The notes: generated by a model not told the origin, from the sequence alone. Counted from the first letter of the stretch, positions 26,751 to 36,615 are shown. The stretch is 57,343 nucleotides of DNA from Flavobacteriaceae bacterium (GCA_013001285.1 JABDMU010000074.1:1-57343); one strand, 5' to 3'. Program-made: numbers and translations.

Positions 26751-27269
26751 TTAATTCCAGTTTTCGTCGAAATCGAGGTGATTGTAATCGTCAAGATCAT
26801 AATCATCTTCAAATTCATTATCATCCTTATCCATATCTTCAGCTTCGAAAGCTTTTTCTGGTGCCTCGGTTGGAATTTGACCATGAACGTACATTAAATT
26901 TGGGTAATCTAAGCCTTGAGCTTCTTCAACTATTTCGGCTAACTCCACAAAAAATGTCCACATATTTAGAAAGTCATAAACATAGATAAGATTGCGATGA
27001 TCCTTATCCATAATATCTTCCAATATGGTTTCGTTCATCAGTTTTACAGCGTTAACGCCTTCACTCATATCAAATAAGGAGATCTCTTCACCTTGATTCC
27101 ATTCGTCATCACTAACATAAAATGAGGCCATTTCAGTACCGTCAAACCCAAAAGATTGCGTGATGACATTATGAAAATCTTCTAAAGTATCAGTTTTTCG
27201 AATTTCAATATCACGGAAAATATCCTCCTCGGTATCGTTATCTAATATGATTCTAAATCTGTATATCAT
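26751..27269 (-). CDS. pRiA4b ORF-3-like protein (IS1096 passenger TnpR family name)
   Basis: The 172-residue protein shows the pRiA4b ORF-3-like domain: YRFRIILDNDTEEDIFRDIEI, TLEDFHNVITQSFGFDG, MASFYVSDDEWNQGEEI, then YVYDFLNMWTFFVELAEI. The C terminus is an extremely acidic tail with about twenty Asp/Glu. The family name refers to a plasmid and a transposon passenger, but no transposase or terminal repeats lie nearby and the gene looks chromosomal and stable. Function is unknown. A TATTTTTG box on the minus strand (27275-27282) is only 5 nt before the ATG. Confidence 0.75.
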   Translation of the reverse strand: MIYRFRIILDNDTEEDIFRDIEIRKTDTLEDFHNVITQSFGFDGTEMASFYVSDDEWNQGEEISLFDMSEGVNAVKLMNETILEDIMDKDHRNLIYVYDFLNMWTFFVELAEIVEEAQGLDYPNLMYVHGQIPTEAPEKAFEAEDMDKDDNEFEDDYDLDDYNHLDFDENWN

Positions 27270-27274
27270 GGGTA

Positions 27275-27282
27275 CAAAAATA
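27275..27282 (-). promoter_or_regulatory. -7 box five nt before the pRiA4b-like gene
   Basis: TATTTTTG matches TAnnTTTG exactly. TACCC and then the ATG follow, so the transcript would have almost no leader. Confidence 0.45.
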
Positions 27283-27289
27283 TCAAAAA

Positions 27290-28306
27290 TTATTTGCTAA
27301 ATCTATGCAATGTGAAGGTCATTGCGCTTAAAAGGAAAAAAGCGCCAACCTGATGTGCTACACCTAACCAGACCGGAACTTGCAAAAGAATGGTCATTAC
27401 GCCTAATATAAACTGCAAACCAACCATGATAAGCATCGCATTAATCCCTTTTATTTGTAAGAGACTGAGTTGTTTTTTTCGGGCGCGATTCCAGATAACA
27501 ATAACTAAAAGTACGACCACATAAGCTAGGATACGATGGACGAATTGAACACCACTTTTGCCTTCGATGAAATTCTTGTATAGCGGATCTTGTTCTGAAT
27601 ATACAGTATGATGCATGAATTGACCTTCGCTCATCATTGGCCAATGGTTATGAATAAATCCTGCATCAAGTCCAGCAACAAAAGCACCATAAATTATTTG
27701 AAGTAATAAGATACCTAAACCAAATCGAATGAGATTCCGGAGTTTTTTATCGATTTCTTTTTTATCAGGGAATACAAGATCAAGAGCGACCCAAAAGGTG
27801 TAGGCAAAGGTGATAAATGCAGTTGTTAAATGCGCTGCAAGACGATAATGACTAACATCAGGTCGGTCTATCAATCCACTTTTTACCATGTACCATCCTA
27901 AGAATCCTTGGAAACCACCAAGTATAAGCAGTATGACCGATTTTTTTATGGTGGGTTTTGAGAGTCGCTTTTTAATCAAGAAATAAATAAATGGGATGAT
28001 AAAAACTAGGCCTATGAGCCTTCCTATTACACGATGTAACCATTCCCAGAAATAAATCGATTTAAAATCCTCCAGGGTAAAAGACGAATTCAATTTCTGA
28101 TATTCAGGATATTGTTTATATAAATCGAAGGCCTCTTGCCATTCAACCTCATTTAAAGGAGGAATTGTTCCAGAGATCAACTTATAGTTCGAGATCGATA
28201 AGCCAGAATGCGTCAGCCTAGTAATGCCTCCAACTACAACCATAACAAATATGAGGAAGCAACCTATAAGTAGCCAATAGATAACGGGTTTACTGTCTTT
28301 TTTCAT
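27290..28306 (-). CDS. ctaA: Heme A synthase (COX15/CtaA)
   Basis: This membrane enzyme oxidises the C8 methyl of heme O to make heme A for cytochrome c oxidase. The 338-residue protein has about eight transmembrane helices. Family motifs are [13 protein letters not shown] near the N terminus (residues 26-38), [23 protein letters not shown], a central [19 protein letters not shown] and [12 protein letters not shown], which together supply the four heme-binding His residues. The start overlaps the 3' end of the CCA-enzyme gene by 17 bp, so it is probably translated from the same mRNA. Confidence 0.93.
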   Translation of the reverse strand: MKKDSKPVIYWLLIGCFLIFVMVVVGGITRLTHSGLSISNYKLISGTIPPLNEVEWQEAFDLYKQYPEYQKLNSSFTLEDFKSIYFWEWLHRVIGRLIGLVFIIPFIYFLIKKRLSKPTIKKSVILLILGGFQGFLGWYMVKSGLIDRPDVSHYRLAAHLTTAFITFAYTFWVALDLVFPDKKEIDKKLRNLIRFGLGILLLQIIYGAFVAGLDAGFIHNHWPMMSEGQFMHHTVYSEQDPLYKNFIEGKSGVQFVHRILAYVVVLLVIVIWNRARKKQLSLLQIKGINAMLIMVGLQFILGVMTILLQVPVWLGVAHQVGAFFLLSAMTFTLHRFSK

Positions 28307-29717
28307 TTGCCTTTAAACCTAGTTTTTTGCCTTCTTTAAGCATTAGCGCGAATGCGGCATCAAAATTATTCGGTATGTCACCTTCTAAAATGGCTTCCTT
28401 TATAACCTCTTTTATTAAACCGATTTCTTTCGATGGTTTTAAATTGAAGGTTTTCATGATATCTTCTCCAGTTACAGGAGGTTGAAAATTCCGAATATGA
28501 TCGCGTTCTTCAACTTCAACAATCTTTTGCCTGACGATCTTAAAGTTGTTATGATATTTATTGAATTTATTCGGATTCTTGGTTGTAATATCCGCTTCAC
28601 ATAAGGTCATCAGATCCTCAACATAATCACCAGCATCAAATACCAATCTTCGAACGGCAGAATCAGTTACAGTCTCTTCCGAAAGTACTATTGGACGCGA
28701 ACTCATTAGAACTAATTTTTGAACATACTTCATTTTTTCATTCAATGGCATTTTCAATCGTTTGAACAATTGGTATACCATTTTTGATCCTTCAAATTCA
28801 TGCCCATGGAAGGTCCATCCAATTTTTTTATTGAATTTCTTAGTTGGTGCTTTGCCAATATCATGAAGTAGTGCTGCCCAGCGTAACCATCGGTTGTTGG
28901 TATGTTTTGAAATATTATCAAGGACCTCAAGGGTATGATAAAAATTGTCTTTGTGACGTTGCCCTTCAAGTTCATCAATGCCTTTTAAAGCTGTAAGTTC
29001 TGGAAGGATGTGCTGCAACAATCCAGTTTTTTCTAAAAGTAAAAAGCCAGTCGATGGCTTAGGGCATTCTATGATCTTATGTAATTCGGTTACAATTCGC
29101 TCCTTTGTGATGATCTGAATACGCTGGTGATTTTTAGAAATCGATTTTAAAGAATCTTCATAAATCTCGAAATCAAGTTGTGTTGCAAATCGAATGGCGC
29201 GCAACATACGTAACGGGTCATCGCTATAGGTGATATCAGGATCTAGTGGAGTTCTAATGACCTTGTTCTTTAAATCTTCAATGCCATTAAACGGATCAAG
29301 AAGATCGCCAAAATCGGCTGGATTTAATCTAAGTGCAAGTGCATTAATGGTAAAGTCACGTCTATTCTGATCATCTTCAAGTGTGCCATTTTCAACTATT
29401 GGGTTTCTGCTATCCTTCTGATAAGATTCTTTTCGAGCCCCAACGAATTCTATTTCAAGATCTCCGTAATTGATCATGGCGGTGCCATAGGTTTTAAATA
29501 CAGTTACCTTAGGCTGATCTGGTAGAAGTTCTGACACTTTTTGTGCAAGGTCAATTCCGCTTCCAACAGCAACAATATCGATATCTTTATGAGTGCCACG
29601 ACCTAGAATATGATCACGAACAAAGCCACCAATAACGAATGCCTCAATATTCAATTTTTCAGCTGCGTTTGATATGATCTTGAAAATGTTATGTTGAAGT
29701 GCCGCGTTGTAATTCAT
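28290..29717 (-). CDS. CCA tRNA nucleotidyltransferase / poly(A) polymerase family with HD domain
   Basis: This enzyme adds or repairs the 3'-CCA of tRNAs. The 475-residue protein has the nucleotidyltransferase head with [14 protein letters not shown] (GGFVRD at 30-35) and catalytic Asp pair in D-I-D (45-47). It then has the [10 protein letters not shown] motif, the [14 protein letters not shown] neck and an HD-type phosphohydrolase region ([15 protein letters not shown]). The tmRNA in this window lacks the terminal A of CCA, which fits a need for this enzyme. The 3' end overlaps ctaA by 17 bp; Sua5 lies 37 bp upstream. Confidence 0.93.
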   Translation of the reverse strand: MNYNAALQHNIFKIISNAAEKLNIEAFVIGGFVRDHILGRGTHKDIDIVAVGSGIDLAQKVSELLPDQPKVTVFKTYGTAMINYGDLEIEFVGARKESYQKDSRNPIVENGTLEDDQNRRDFTINALALRLNPADFGDLLDPFNGIEDLKNKVIRTPLDPDITYSDDPLRMLRAIRFATQLDFEIYEDSLKSISKNHQRIQIITKERIVTELHKIIECPKPSTGFLLLEKTGLLQHILPELTALKGIDELEGQRHKDNFYHTLEVLDNISKHTNNRWLRWAALLHDIGKAPTKKFNKKIGWTFHGHEFEGSKMVYQLFKRLKMPLNEKMKYVQKLVLMSSRPIVLSEETVTDSAVRRLVFDAGDYVEDLMTLCEADITTKNPNKFNKYHNNFKIVRQKIVEVEERDHIRNFQPPVTGEDIMKTFNLKPSKEIGLIKEVIKEAILEGDIPNNFDAAFALMLKEGKKLGLKANEKRQ

Positions 29718-29754
29718 TTATGACCGATGGTAATCCAGTGAAACATCACTGCAT

Positions 29755-30315
29755 TTATGCTCTAATAATTTTAACAAGGCCGTCATTACTTAATTTTAGT
29801 ATTGATGACGGATTAGGCGATGTTTTATCGCGATGCAAATTTACGACATAGTCAACACCTTTTAAAATGTCAACATGTATTTCTTTAAAAGAATTTGGCG
29901 TTGGAAATCCGCTCTTATTTGCCGAAGTTGAAACCAAAGGCGCTTTAAGTTTTTTAATAAGTTCTTGGCAGAATTCGTCTTGTACAATTCTAATGGCTAA
30001 GGTCTGATCGTCTGAGATCAGATTTTCAGCAATTCCATAAGGCTTATCGTAAATAATAGTAGTAGGTTTCTCAGCTAATTTTAAAATATCTAGAGCGGCT
30101 TCAGGTACCTGTTCGATGTGATGTTCGAGCATTTTTATATCATTTACCAAACAGATCATGCTTTTAGACTCGCTACGTTCTTTTAAATCATAAATGCGCT
30201 GTACGGCTTCAGCATTCGTGGCATCGCAACCTATTCCCCAGACCGTATCTGTTGGATATACTATGATCCCGCCTTTTTTTAGGATCTCAAAAGCAGAATG
30301 AATTTCTTTTGTCAT
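29755..30315 (-). CDS. L-threonylcarbamoyladenylate synthase (Sua5/YrdC/YwlC family)
   Basis: The enzyme uses threonine, bicarbonate and ATP to make the precursor of the t6A modification at position 37 of ANN-decoding tRNAs. The 186-residue protein is a single YrdC domain. It shows GGIIVYPTDTVWGIGCDATN (15-34), the KERSESKSMICLV basic patch (residues 46-58), and the STSANKSG motif near the C terminus. No Sua5-type C-terminal extension is present. The start overlaps the glycosyltransferase-like gene upstream by 4 bp. Confidence 0.93.
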   Translation of the reverse strand: MTKEIHSAFEILKKGGIIVYPTDTVWGIGCDATNAEAVQRIYDLKERSESKSMICLVNDIKMLEHHIEQVPEAALDILKLAEKPTTIIYDKPYGIAENLISDDQTLAIRIVQDEFCQELIKKLKAPLVSTSANKSGFPTPNSFKEIHVDILKGVDYVVNLHRDKTSPNPSSILKLSNDGLVKIIRA

Positions 30316-31157
30316 TTTATTTTATAAACACCTATTTTCTTTTTAAAACTTTTGAAATAGAAATTCCAGTATGAGCGGCGTATGTTTTTTAAACTTAAGC
30401 CACGCCATTCAGTAACTGGAATAGCTTTAGCTTTGATATCTGCTTCAATGGACGGATCGCATTTAAAATCTTTAAAAAACGCGTCGGCATCAACATGACC
30501 ATAACCTCCAAAACCATTGATCTTATTTTCTGCATGGATCACGGAAGCCCAAATACGAATATCACGAACCTGGGTGATCTTAGATTCTCGTTTCCAATGT
30601 GAATGTCGAATGCTCCAAACCGATTTAGGATCGTCATTTTTTTCAATTAAGGAGATGAAGGGATTGAATTGATCCAGACGTTTGCCTAATTTAAATTCAG
30701 GTTGGATTTGAAGGGTATAACCATCAACAAAATCGATGGCCATAAAATCTTGAGCATCAAACCTTTTCTGAACTTCTTCAATATAGTGTTTGCTTAAGCA
30801 GTCGTCATTGTCAATTCTACTGGTAATTAAATACGGTTCATTTAATGAAGCAATATGCGATTTTATAGAAGGTACAAATAAGTTCATTCCATCAACAAAG
30901 ATGGGTTTAAAACAGTCAAGTTCAAGGTCAAGCTCGGCTATTAGCCGCTTAAATTTATCTGGTGTGGTGACATCAAAGTAAACCAGCCATTCAAAATTTG
31001 TATTGGTTTGAGCTGCAACACTCGAAAAACAAAAATCTCTAAAGATCTTAAATCGATTTTCATGCCATTGTTCGGTCAAGACCTCTACATTTTTTTTGTC
31101 TGTGGTCCAATTTGAGTTTCTTAAATTGAATCTCGTTATTAAAAGGTGTTTAAACAT
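30312..31157 (-). CDS. Putative rhamnosyltransferase-family glycosyltransferase
   Basis: The 281-residue protein begins FKHLLITRFNLR and contains NFEWLVYFDVTTP and SRIDNDDCLSKHYIEE. The IDNDD is a DxD-like nucleotide-sugar motif, so the fold is GT-A. This matches the putative rhamnosyl transferase family of Bacteroidota and alphaproteobacteria, where function is inferred only. It is 7 bp downstream of the pyruvyltransferase gene and overlaps Sua5 by 4 bp. The envelope-sugar context fits surface polysaccharide decoration. Confidence 0.75.
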   Translation of the reverse strand: MFKHLLITRFNLRNSNWTTDKKNVEVLTEQWHENRFKIFRDFCFSSVAAQTNTNFEWLVYFDVTTPDKFKRLIAELDLELDCFKPIFVDGMNLFVPSIKSHIASLNEPYLITSRIDNDDCLSKHYIEEVQKRFDAQDFMAIDFVDGYTLQIQPEFKLGKRLDQFNPFISLIEKNDDPKSVWSIRHSHWKRESKITQVRDIRIWASVIHAENKINGFGGYGHVDADAFFKDFKCDPSIEADIKAKAIPVTEWRGLSLKNIRRSYWNFYFKSFKKKIGVYKIK

Positions 31158-31164
31158 GATCCTG

Positions 31165-32085
31165 CTAAATATTTAGATAATCGAAAACGCGATCGGCAAA
31201 TTTAACATTTACTTCTCTACATTCCTCTAAAACTCCAGAATAAGATTGAGTTTTGCTCAGGTCATTTTGAAAATTCTCGAAGGATGAGATCACTGGTTTG
31301 TACTTGAAGTCGAAGAATTTAGATGAATTTGGAACGGCAACAACTTTCTTTCCTAATAAAATTGACCAATACATCGCATGATAACTATCGGTGACCACGG
31401 TTTGAGAGCTGCCAATAAAGGAGATCATGTCCTCAATGTTGGTTGTATTGGAAGTTGAAGGAAAGGCACTCAGTTCTTTTAAAAGCTGTTTATTTTTAAT
31501 GGTTTTTTTATGGAAAATGATGCCTAGTTCTTGTTGTTCTTCGAAAGATTTGTCAAAGATGGGATGCATACAACTCACACAGGGTACCCAGGATTCATTC
31601 ATACTAAAATCACGAACCCCAACCAGACCAAATTTATCGGTATCAATATTATAATTATTCACTTTACCGAAAGATGAAGACTTCTTTTCGTTGTGACCAA
31701 CACCCCAAAGCACTGTTTTTTTAGCTTTTGCCGATAAGGCTTCAAACAATTTCATTTGCATTTCGAAGCTACCTCGATTTAAAAGGCCACCACCTCCAAT
31801 TATTAAGGCGTTATGAGAAACTTTATCGATCCAATTATCGCTAAGCTTTTTGTCCGAACTTTTAAAATCAAAAATATCGAGTTGCGTATCCTTTAATTTG
31901 TCAAAATAAAGGTGAGGTGCACAATAATAGTCACCAACATTCCCTTTATCAATGCGATGTAAATTGATAACCCCTTCATTTTTCTGATCGCTCGCCAAAA
32001 CAGTGTTCAGAACTTGTTTTTTTTGTCTGGCACGGCTAAAAGAACTTAAATTTCGTTGAATAAATTTTGAAATGCTCATACGCAC
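31165..32085 (-). CDS. Polysaccharide pyruvyl transferase family protein
   Basis: The 306-residue protein shows the CsaB/WcaK-type pattern: GNVGDYYCAPHLYFDKL near residue 50, HNALIIGGGGLLNRGSF (the glycine-rich loop), TVLWGVGHNEKK and, near the C terminus, VTDSYHAMYWSILLGKKVVAV. Family members transfer pyruvate ketals to sugars of surface polysaccharides, or modify related substrates. It starts a leftward operon with the rhamnosyltransferase-like gene and Sua5. It is divergent from the Kdo-kinase-like gene across a 68-bp gap. MRM gives two possible start codons six bases apart. Confidence 0.85.
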   Translation of the reverse strand: MRMSISKFIQRNLSSFSRARQKKQVLNTVLASDQKNEGVINLHRIDKGNVGDYYCAPHLYFDKLKDTQLDIFDFKSSDKKLSDNWIDKVSHNALIIGGGGLLNRGSFEMQMKLFEALSAKAKKTVLWGVGHNEKKSSSFGKVNNYNIDTDKFGLVGVRDFSMNESWVPCVSCMHPIFDKSFEEQQELGIIFHKKTIKNKQLLKELSAFPSTSNTTNIEDMISFIGSSQTVVTDSYHAMYWSILLGKKVVAVPNSSKFFDFKYKPVISSFENFQNDLSKTQSYSGVLEECREVNVKFADRVFDYLNI

Positions 32086-32141
32086 AATTCGAATTAGATT
32101 ACAAAGTAATTAAAAACTTAAAGCCTCAAGAAGAAAAATTG

Positions 32142-32149
32142 TAATATTG
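32142..32149 (+). promoter_or_regulatory. -7 box four nt before the kinase-like gene
   Basis: TAATATTG (one mismatch to TAnnTTTG) is followed by CGTC and then the ATG at 32154, predicting a leaderless mRNA. No good -33 element is visible. Confidence 0.4.
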
Positions 32150-32153
32150 CGTC

Positions 32154-32909
32154 ATGAACTGTGTTTTTCATAAGGATTTTAAAGCATACAAAGCGCAATT
32201 AGATGCCATTATTGAGAACTTTTCTCAGTCGGGAGATCAACTAGGGAAGGGTGAACGAAATGTCATTAAGTTGTTTGACCTGGACGAAAAAAAAATCAAT
32301 GTAAAATCGTTTAAGATCCCTAATCTGGTGAACAAGATCATGTACAGGTTTTTCAGAAAAGGCAAGGCTCAACGTTCATTTGAGTTTGCTAATAAAATCT
32401 CTGAAATGGGTATAGGAACACCACAACCCATTGCCTATTACGAATTTCCACAGGCACTTTTTTTCAGAAGAAGTTATTATATCAGTGAACACTTGGATTA
32501 TGACCTTACATTTCGGCAATTAACTCATGATCTTAACTACCCAGATCATGAGGTCATTTTACGTGCTTTTACAAGATTCACCTATAAACTTCATGAATTG
32601 AACATCAATTTTCTTGACCATTCTCCAGGAAACACATTGATCAAGAAATCAAATAACACTTATGAGTTTTTCTTAGTTGATCTTAATCGAATGGAATTCG
32701 AACCGATGCCTTTCGAGAAGCGCATTCGAAATTTTGAGCGTCTTACTATTCATAAATCGATGATTGAGACCATGAGTGATGAATATGCTAAATGCTCAGG
32801 AGAAAATTTCGATACCATATTTAATTTAATGTGGACCTCTACACAAAAATTTCAGGATATATTTCACAGAAAAAAAAGAATAAAGAAACGCCTTAAATTT
32901 TGGAAGTAA
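32154..32909 (+). CDS. Lipopolysaccharide (Kdo) kinase-like protein, InaA/WaaP family
   Basis: The 251-residue protein has a protein-kinase-like fold. NVIKLFDLDEKKINVKSFKIPNLVNK gives the nucleotide-lobe lysines, YISEHLDYDLTFRQL the hinge region, and FLDHSPGNTLI with VDLNRM the catalytic-loop Asp/Asn and the metal-binding Asp. Members phosphorylate sugars of the LPS inner core. It converges with the GT2 gene with no base between stop codons (32909/32910). That GT2 resembles WaaE-type core transferases, which supports a core-modification role. Confidence 0.8.
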   Translation: MNCVFHKDFKAYKAQLDAIIENFSQSGDQLGKGERNVIKLFDLDEKKINVKSFKIPNLVNKIMYRFFRKGKAQRSFEFANKISEMGIGTPQPIAYYEFPQALFFRRSYYISEHLDYDLTFRQLTHDLNYPDHEVILRAFTRFTYKLHELNINFLDHSPGNTLIKKSNNTYEFFLVDLNRMEFEPMPFEKRIRNFERLTIHKSMIETMSDEYAKCSGENFDTIFNLMWTSTQKFQDIFHRKKRIKKRLKFWK

Positions 32910-33662
32910 TTACGCTTTCTTCTGGCGCAATAACCACAATTTAGCATAACGCATGAAGACCACATAAGCCTGAATATAGCCTATGGTCAATCCAACAACA
33001 CCATCTCGAAAGCCACTTTGAACGATATAGTGCTTAAAAAATCCCCAGAAAGGCTTTATTATAAAATGGTAAGGTGTGAGCATACCAGTTTTTTTATCAT
33101 AATCAATAGCCTGCCAAGAGGCATAACGATTCATTTTTATGATATAGGCATCTAAGCTTGTGTAAGTATTATGATATAATTTGTTTTTAAGGTTCCCTAC
33201 AGGTCCATTAGCGATTATTTCAGCATGAACCGTTTTGTCTTCGTAGGAACAATGATCACGTTTAAATAAGCGTATCACTTTATCATTTCGCCAGCCGCTA
33301 TAATGCACTCGTTTACCCATAAAATGATTCATTCTGCCAATCCAATAGGCTACCTTGTCTTCTGGTTGCTTTAAGATTTCAAGTATTTCAGAACGCAATT
33401 CAGGGGTCACACGTTCATCAGCATCAACCAAAAGTATCCATTCGTGTGTTGCTTGAGGGATGGCCCAATTTTTTTGAGAAGCCGAATATTCATACTCACG
33501 TCTTATAACTTTCGTTGCCAGTTCAAGGGCCTTGTCATAAGTGCCATCAGTGCTAAAACTGTCTACTACCAAAATCTCATCAGCAAAATCAACAGAAGCA
33601 ATAACGTCTTCAATATTATGAATCTCGTTTCCAGTAGGAATTATTGCGGTTAGTTTATGCAT
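32910..33662 (-). CDS. Glycosyltransferase family 2 (WaaE/KdtX-like)
   Basis: The 250-residue GT-A enzyme begins KLTAIIPTGNEIHNIEDVI, then EILVVDSFSTDGTYD and WILLVDADERV (the DAD metal motif). The SASQKNWAIPQATHEW and RYASWQAIDY segments resemble the WaaE/KdtX group that adds a sugar to LPS core heptose. A hydrophobic segment near the C terminus may associate it with the membrane. It overlaps the upstream gene by 1 bp and ends the dapD-GT9-transferase-GT2 operon. Confidence 0.88.
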   Translation of the reverse strand: MHKLTAIIPTGNEIHNIEDVIASVDFADEILVVDSFSTDGTYDKALELATKVIRREYEYSASQKNWAIPQATHEWILLVDADERVTPELRSEILEILKQPEDKVAYWIGRMNHFMGKRVHYSGWRNDKVIRLFKRDHCSYEDKTVHAEIIANGPVGNLKNKLYHNTYTSLDAYIIKMNRYASWQAIDYDKKTGMLTPYHFIIKPFWGFFKHYIVQSGFRDGVVGLTIGYIQAYVVFMRYAKLWLLRQKKA

Positions 33663-34747
33663 TAAGAAGGGTCTTTAATAGTAAATGGCCGGTTAAAACT
33701 TTTTAACGTAAAATAGTTGAGTCGTTTTCTAATTTTGTACTTACGCATCAAATTTAAAGGTTTCGACTTTAAATGTTGCTTTTCTGCATGTAAAAATGAT
33801 ATGGACGCCTTTATAATGCGTTCGCTTGAATGTCCATCGTAATAGGGGTGGAGTTCCTTAATGAACTCTTTTATATTTTGAATAATGTCTGTGGGACAGG
33901 TCAAGGCCAATTTCAAAGAAGCTTCAATAGTTTCCACAGTATTTACGTGTATCAGGTACTTATGAGGAAACGTATGATTGTAGGCCACAACTGGTTTTTC
34001 CTGAAGGATAAATTCTTGAATGGCTGAGGTGGTGTCGGAGAACATAATATCTGCATTTTCAAATAAAGGAATGAGGTTCGTGGTTTCGAAAAATGAAAAC
34101 TTTTCACTTTCAAGACTTTTCCATTTTTGAACCGTTGATCGTTCTATTTTGGGATGAAGCACCATACTGAATTGAAACTCACCTTTTTCAGAAAGTCGTT
34201 TAATTTCTTCAAATACAGAGTCATTGTAAGCTAAACTCAATCGCTCTGTAAAGGTGGAAGCTATGAAGATCATTGGGTATTCATTGACTGGTTTTACACT
34301 TAATGGGAAAAGCGGATCTACCTTACTCCAGCCGGTTTCAATAACCTCAAAATGCGGATGTTCTTTTTGCTTGGCTAAGAATCCTTTTGTAGTACTTGGG
34401 CCTTGAGTACAATACAGGTCGAAAAACCCTCTGATCCTGAAATGGCTGAACGTATGTTTTTTTGATGGACGTTTCTGCGCGTTGAATCCATGAAACACCT
34501 GAACGCGTAAGGCTGGAATAAAATCAGGAACGCTATCTGTTGCAGCAAGAACGATATGAGGTTTATAATCAAGAACCGCATTGATGCTTTTAAGGGCGTT
34601 TTTTTTATTGGAAATCGCAGCGTTTCCTTCGGGAAGATCGGCAAACCATTTAACGTCGTAACCCTGCCTAAGAATTTCTTTTTCAAGAGGATCTCCAATT
34701 GGAATAGCATAACTATAAGATATGTATATCAGAAATTTATAGGTCAT
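33662..34747 (-). CDS. CDP-glycerol glycerophosphotransferase-like GT-B protein
   Basis: The 361-residue protein starts YKFLIYISYSYAIPIGDPLE and has QVFHGFNAQKRPSKKHTF, the HG.....K motif of the CDP-glycerol glycerophosphotransferase/TagF family. It also has FSMVLHPKIE and IMFSDTTSAIQEFILQEKPVV, the DxTS donor-binding motif. Such enzymes polymerise or add glycerol- or ribitol-phosphate-like groups, though many Bacteroidota members have unknown donors. It overlaps the GT9 gene upstream by 4 bp and the GT2 gene downstream by 1 bp. Confidence 0.72.
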   Translation of the reverse strand: MTYKFLIYISYSYAIPIGDPLEKEILRQGYDVKWFADLPEGNAAISNKKNALKSINAVLDYKPHIVLAATDSVPDFIPALRVQVFHGFNAQKRPSKKHTFSHFRIRGFFDLYCTQGPSTTKGFLAKQKEHPHFEVIETGWSKVDPLFPLSVKPVNEYPMIFIASTFTERLSLAYNDSVFEEIKRLSEKGEFQFSMVLHPKIERSTVQKWKSLESEKFSFFETTNLIPLFENADIMFSDTTSAIQEFILQEKPVVAYNHTFPHKYLIHVNTVETIEASLKLALTCPTDIIQNIKEFIKELHPYYDGHSSERIIKASISFLHAEKQHLKSKPLNLMRKYKIRKRLNYFTLKSFNRPFTIKDPS

Positions 34748-35799
34748 GATACCAAGGTACTTAGAAAGTTTTTGAGATCAGGAATAATTAATTCTGGTTT
34801 AAGTTTTAAGTAAAAGGTTTGTGGGTCTTTCTTAGCATTAACTTTATCTGTTGCCGAATAATCAATATAATCACTCAAATGTACCGCAACATTATTTCCT
34901 TTTTCTGATTCGCTAAACCAGTTTTGTTTGTTCAGGTAAGGTGAAAAAATTGTGAACGTCGGGATATTAAGGGCTTTGGCCATATTATTGGCGCCGCCTT
35001 CATTACCTATTAAGGCTGTACAATGTGATGTTATGGCTAAAAATGATCTTAAACTTTTTCCATAAACATCAAAAAAGATGTGTTTCTGTGTTACCGAATT
35101 ACAATGATTATAAATGGTTTTTGCATCTTCTTCTTGTTTTGGGATATAGTTAAAAAGGATTTGCCCCCGTGTTACAGATACAATTTCATCTAGTAAGCGG
35201 GCCATATAGTCAAAAGGATAGGTTTTGGATCTATCGCTTCCAAGAACGCTAATCATATATAAATCTTTATTCAAATCAATGTTAGACGATTCAAGGAACT
35301 GTTTCGACACTTCAATTTCATTTGATTTCAAGTAAATTTTCGGTGAATAGTTCTTAAATGGAATGTTAAGAGGTTCGAGTAACTTCAATCTGTTTTCAAT
35401 AGCTAAGCTCGCGTGATGCTGAGGTTGTTTAAGCCGTTTAATGGTATGTGTAAAAAAAGCTGACGTATGACTTTTATGATAGCTAACTTTAATCTTACTC
35501 TTCGCAAATATTGATATCAATAAACTGCCCAGTTTTCCATAGACATCAATAACTGCATCATATTTTTCCTTTCGAATGTCTTTAAGAAAATTGAAAAACT
35601 TTAGGCGACTTTTTTCGATCTCAGGGGTGACCTCAATAATCTTATCTAAGTAAGGATTATTAATAACGACTGGAAGTGTGTTGGAATTGATCACATAATG
35701 TAGCTCAGCATTTGGATATGATGATTTAAGTGCTTCCAATAAAATGCTTGATGTAAGTACATCGCCAATCATCTTTTGTTGTATGATCAGTATCTTCAT
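34744..35799 (-). CDS. Glycosyltransferase family 9 (heptosyltransferase-like)
   Basis: The 351-residue GT-B enzyme begins MKILIIQQKMIGDVLTSSIL and contains the PNAELHYVINS strand. It also has the central VLGSDRSKTYPFDYMARLLD and the C-terminal GNEGGANNMAKALNIPTFTIF motif, where the family usually has DSG..H.A. GT9 enzymes add heptose or another sugar to the LPS inner core from an ADP-sugar. It follows dapD directly (stop 35800, start 35799) and overlaps the next gene by 4 bp. Confidence 0.88.
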   Translation of the reverse strand: MKILIIQQKMIGDVLTSSILLEALKSSYPNAELHYVINSNTLPVVINNPYLDKIIEVTPEIEKSRLKFFNFLKDIRKEKYDAVIDVYGKLGSLLISIFAKSKIKVSYHKSHTSAFFTHTIKRLKQPQHHASLAIENRLKLLEPLNIPFKNYSPKIYLKSNEIEVSKQFLESSNIDLNKDLYMISVLGSDRSKTYPFDYMARLLDEIVSVTRGQILFNYIPKQEEDAKTIYNHCNSVTQKHIFFDVYGKSLRSFLAITSHCTALIGNEGGANNMAKALNIPTFTIFSPYLNKQNWFSESEKGNNVAVHLSDYIDYSATDKVNAKKDPQTFYLKLKPELIIPDLKNFLSTLVS

Positions 35800-36615
35800 T
35801 TAAACCGCAACATCATATTCCCTTAATGCATCATTAAGAGACGTTTTTTTATTGGTACTTTCTTTTCTTTTCCCAATGATCAATGCACAGGGTACATTAT
35901 AGTCTCCAGCAGGAAACTTCTTGCTATAACTGCCAGGAATAACCACAGACCTTCCAGGAACACGACCTTTCATTTCAACAGGCTGATCACCAGTAACATC
36001 AATGATCTTTGTAGATCCAGTTAACACTACATTTGCACCTAAAACGGCCTCGCTTTCAATCCGAACACCTTCAACAACAATTGATCTCGAACCAATAAAG
36101 GCATTATCTTCAATAATAACTGGTGCAGCTTGAAGAGGTTCTAAGACACCCCCAATACCAACACCGCCAGAAAGATGAACGTTTTTTCCTATTTGAGCAC
36201 AGCTACCTACAGTTGCCCAAGTATCTACCATCGTTCCTTCATCAACATAGGCGCCAATATTTACGTAACTTGGCATAAGAATGGTTCCTTTTGATATATA
36301 AGCACCATAGCGCGCTACAGCATGTGGAACAACCCGAATACCCCGCTCTGCATAATTTGTTTTTAAGGGGATTTTATCATGAAATTCCAATGCACCCACT
36401 TCGATAGTTTCCATTTTTTGAATCGGAAAATAAAGAACAACAGCTTTTTTTACCCATTCATTCACCTGCCAACCATCTTGAATAGGTTCGGCAACCCGTA
36501 GGTCGCCTAAGTCCAATAAGTCGATAACTTTTCGAATAGCTTGAATCACATGTGATTGCTTTAACAATTCTCGGTCATTCCATGCTAATTCAATGGTTTT
36601 TCTTAATTCGGTCAT
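35800..36615 (-). CDS. dapD: Tetrahydrodipicolinate N-succinyltransferase
   Basis: The enzyme succinylates L-2,3,4,5-tetrahydrodipicolinate in the diaminopimelate/lysine pathway, which also feeds peptidoglycan synthesis. The 271-residue protein has an N-terminal alpha domain and then a left-handed beta helix of hexapeptide repeats (VNIGAYVDEGTMVDTWATVG, IEDNAFIGSRSIVVEG, VLGANVVLTG), the normal length and order for DapD. A TATCTTTG -7 box on the minus strand (36639-36646) lies 23 bp upstream. It heads an operon with three envelope-glycan transferases. Confidence 0.95.
   Translation of the reverse strand: MTELRKTIELAWNDRELLKQSHVIQAIRKVIDLLDLGDLRVAEPIQDGWQVNEWVKKAVVLYFPIQKMETIEVGALEFHDKIPLKTNYAERGIRVVPHAVARYGAYISKGTILMPSYVNIGAYVDEGTMVDTWATVGSCAQIGKNVHLSGGVGIGGVLEPLQAAPVIIEDNAFIGSRSIVVEGVRIESEAVLGANVVLTGSTKIIDVTGDQPVEMKGRVPGRSVVIPGSYSKKFPAGDYNVPCALIIGKRKESTNKKTSLNDALREYDVAV

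Noticed and set aside
26751-27269. Mobile element because of the IS1096 passenger / plasmid pRiA4b family name
   Set aside because: No transposase, inverted repeats or target duplication were seen; neighbours are core genes and the gene has its own promoter-like box.
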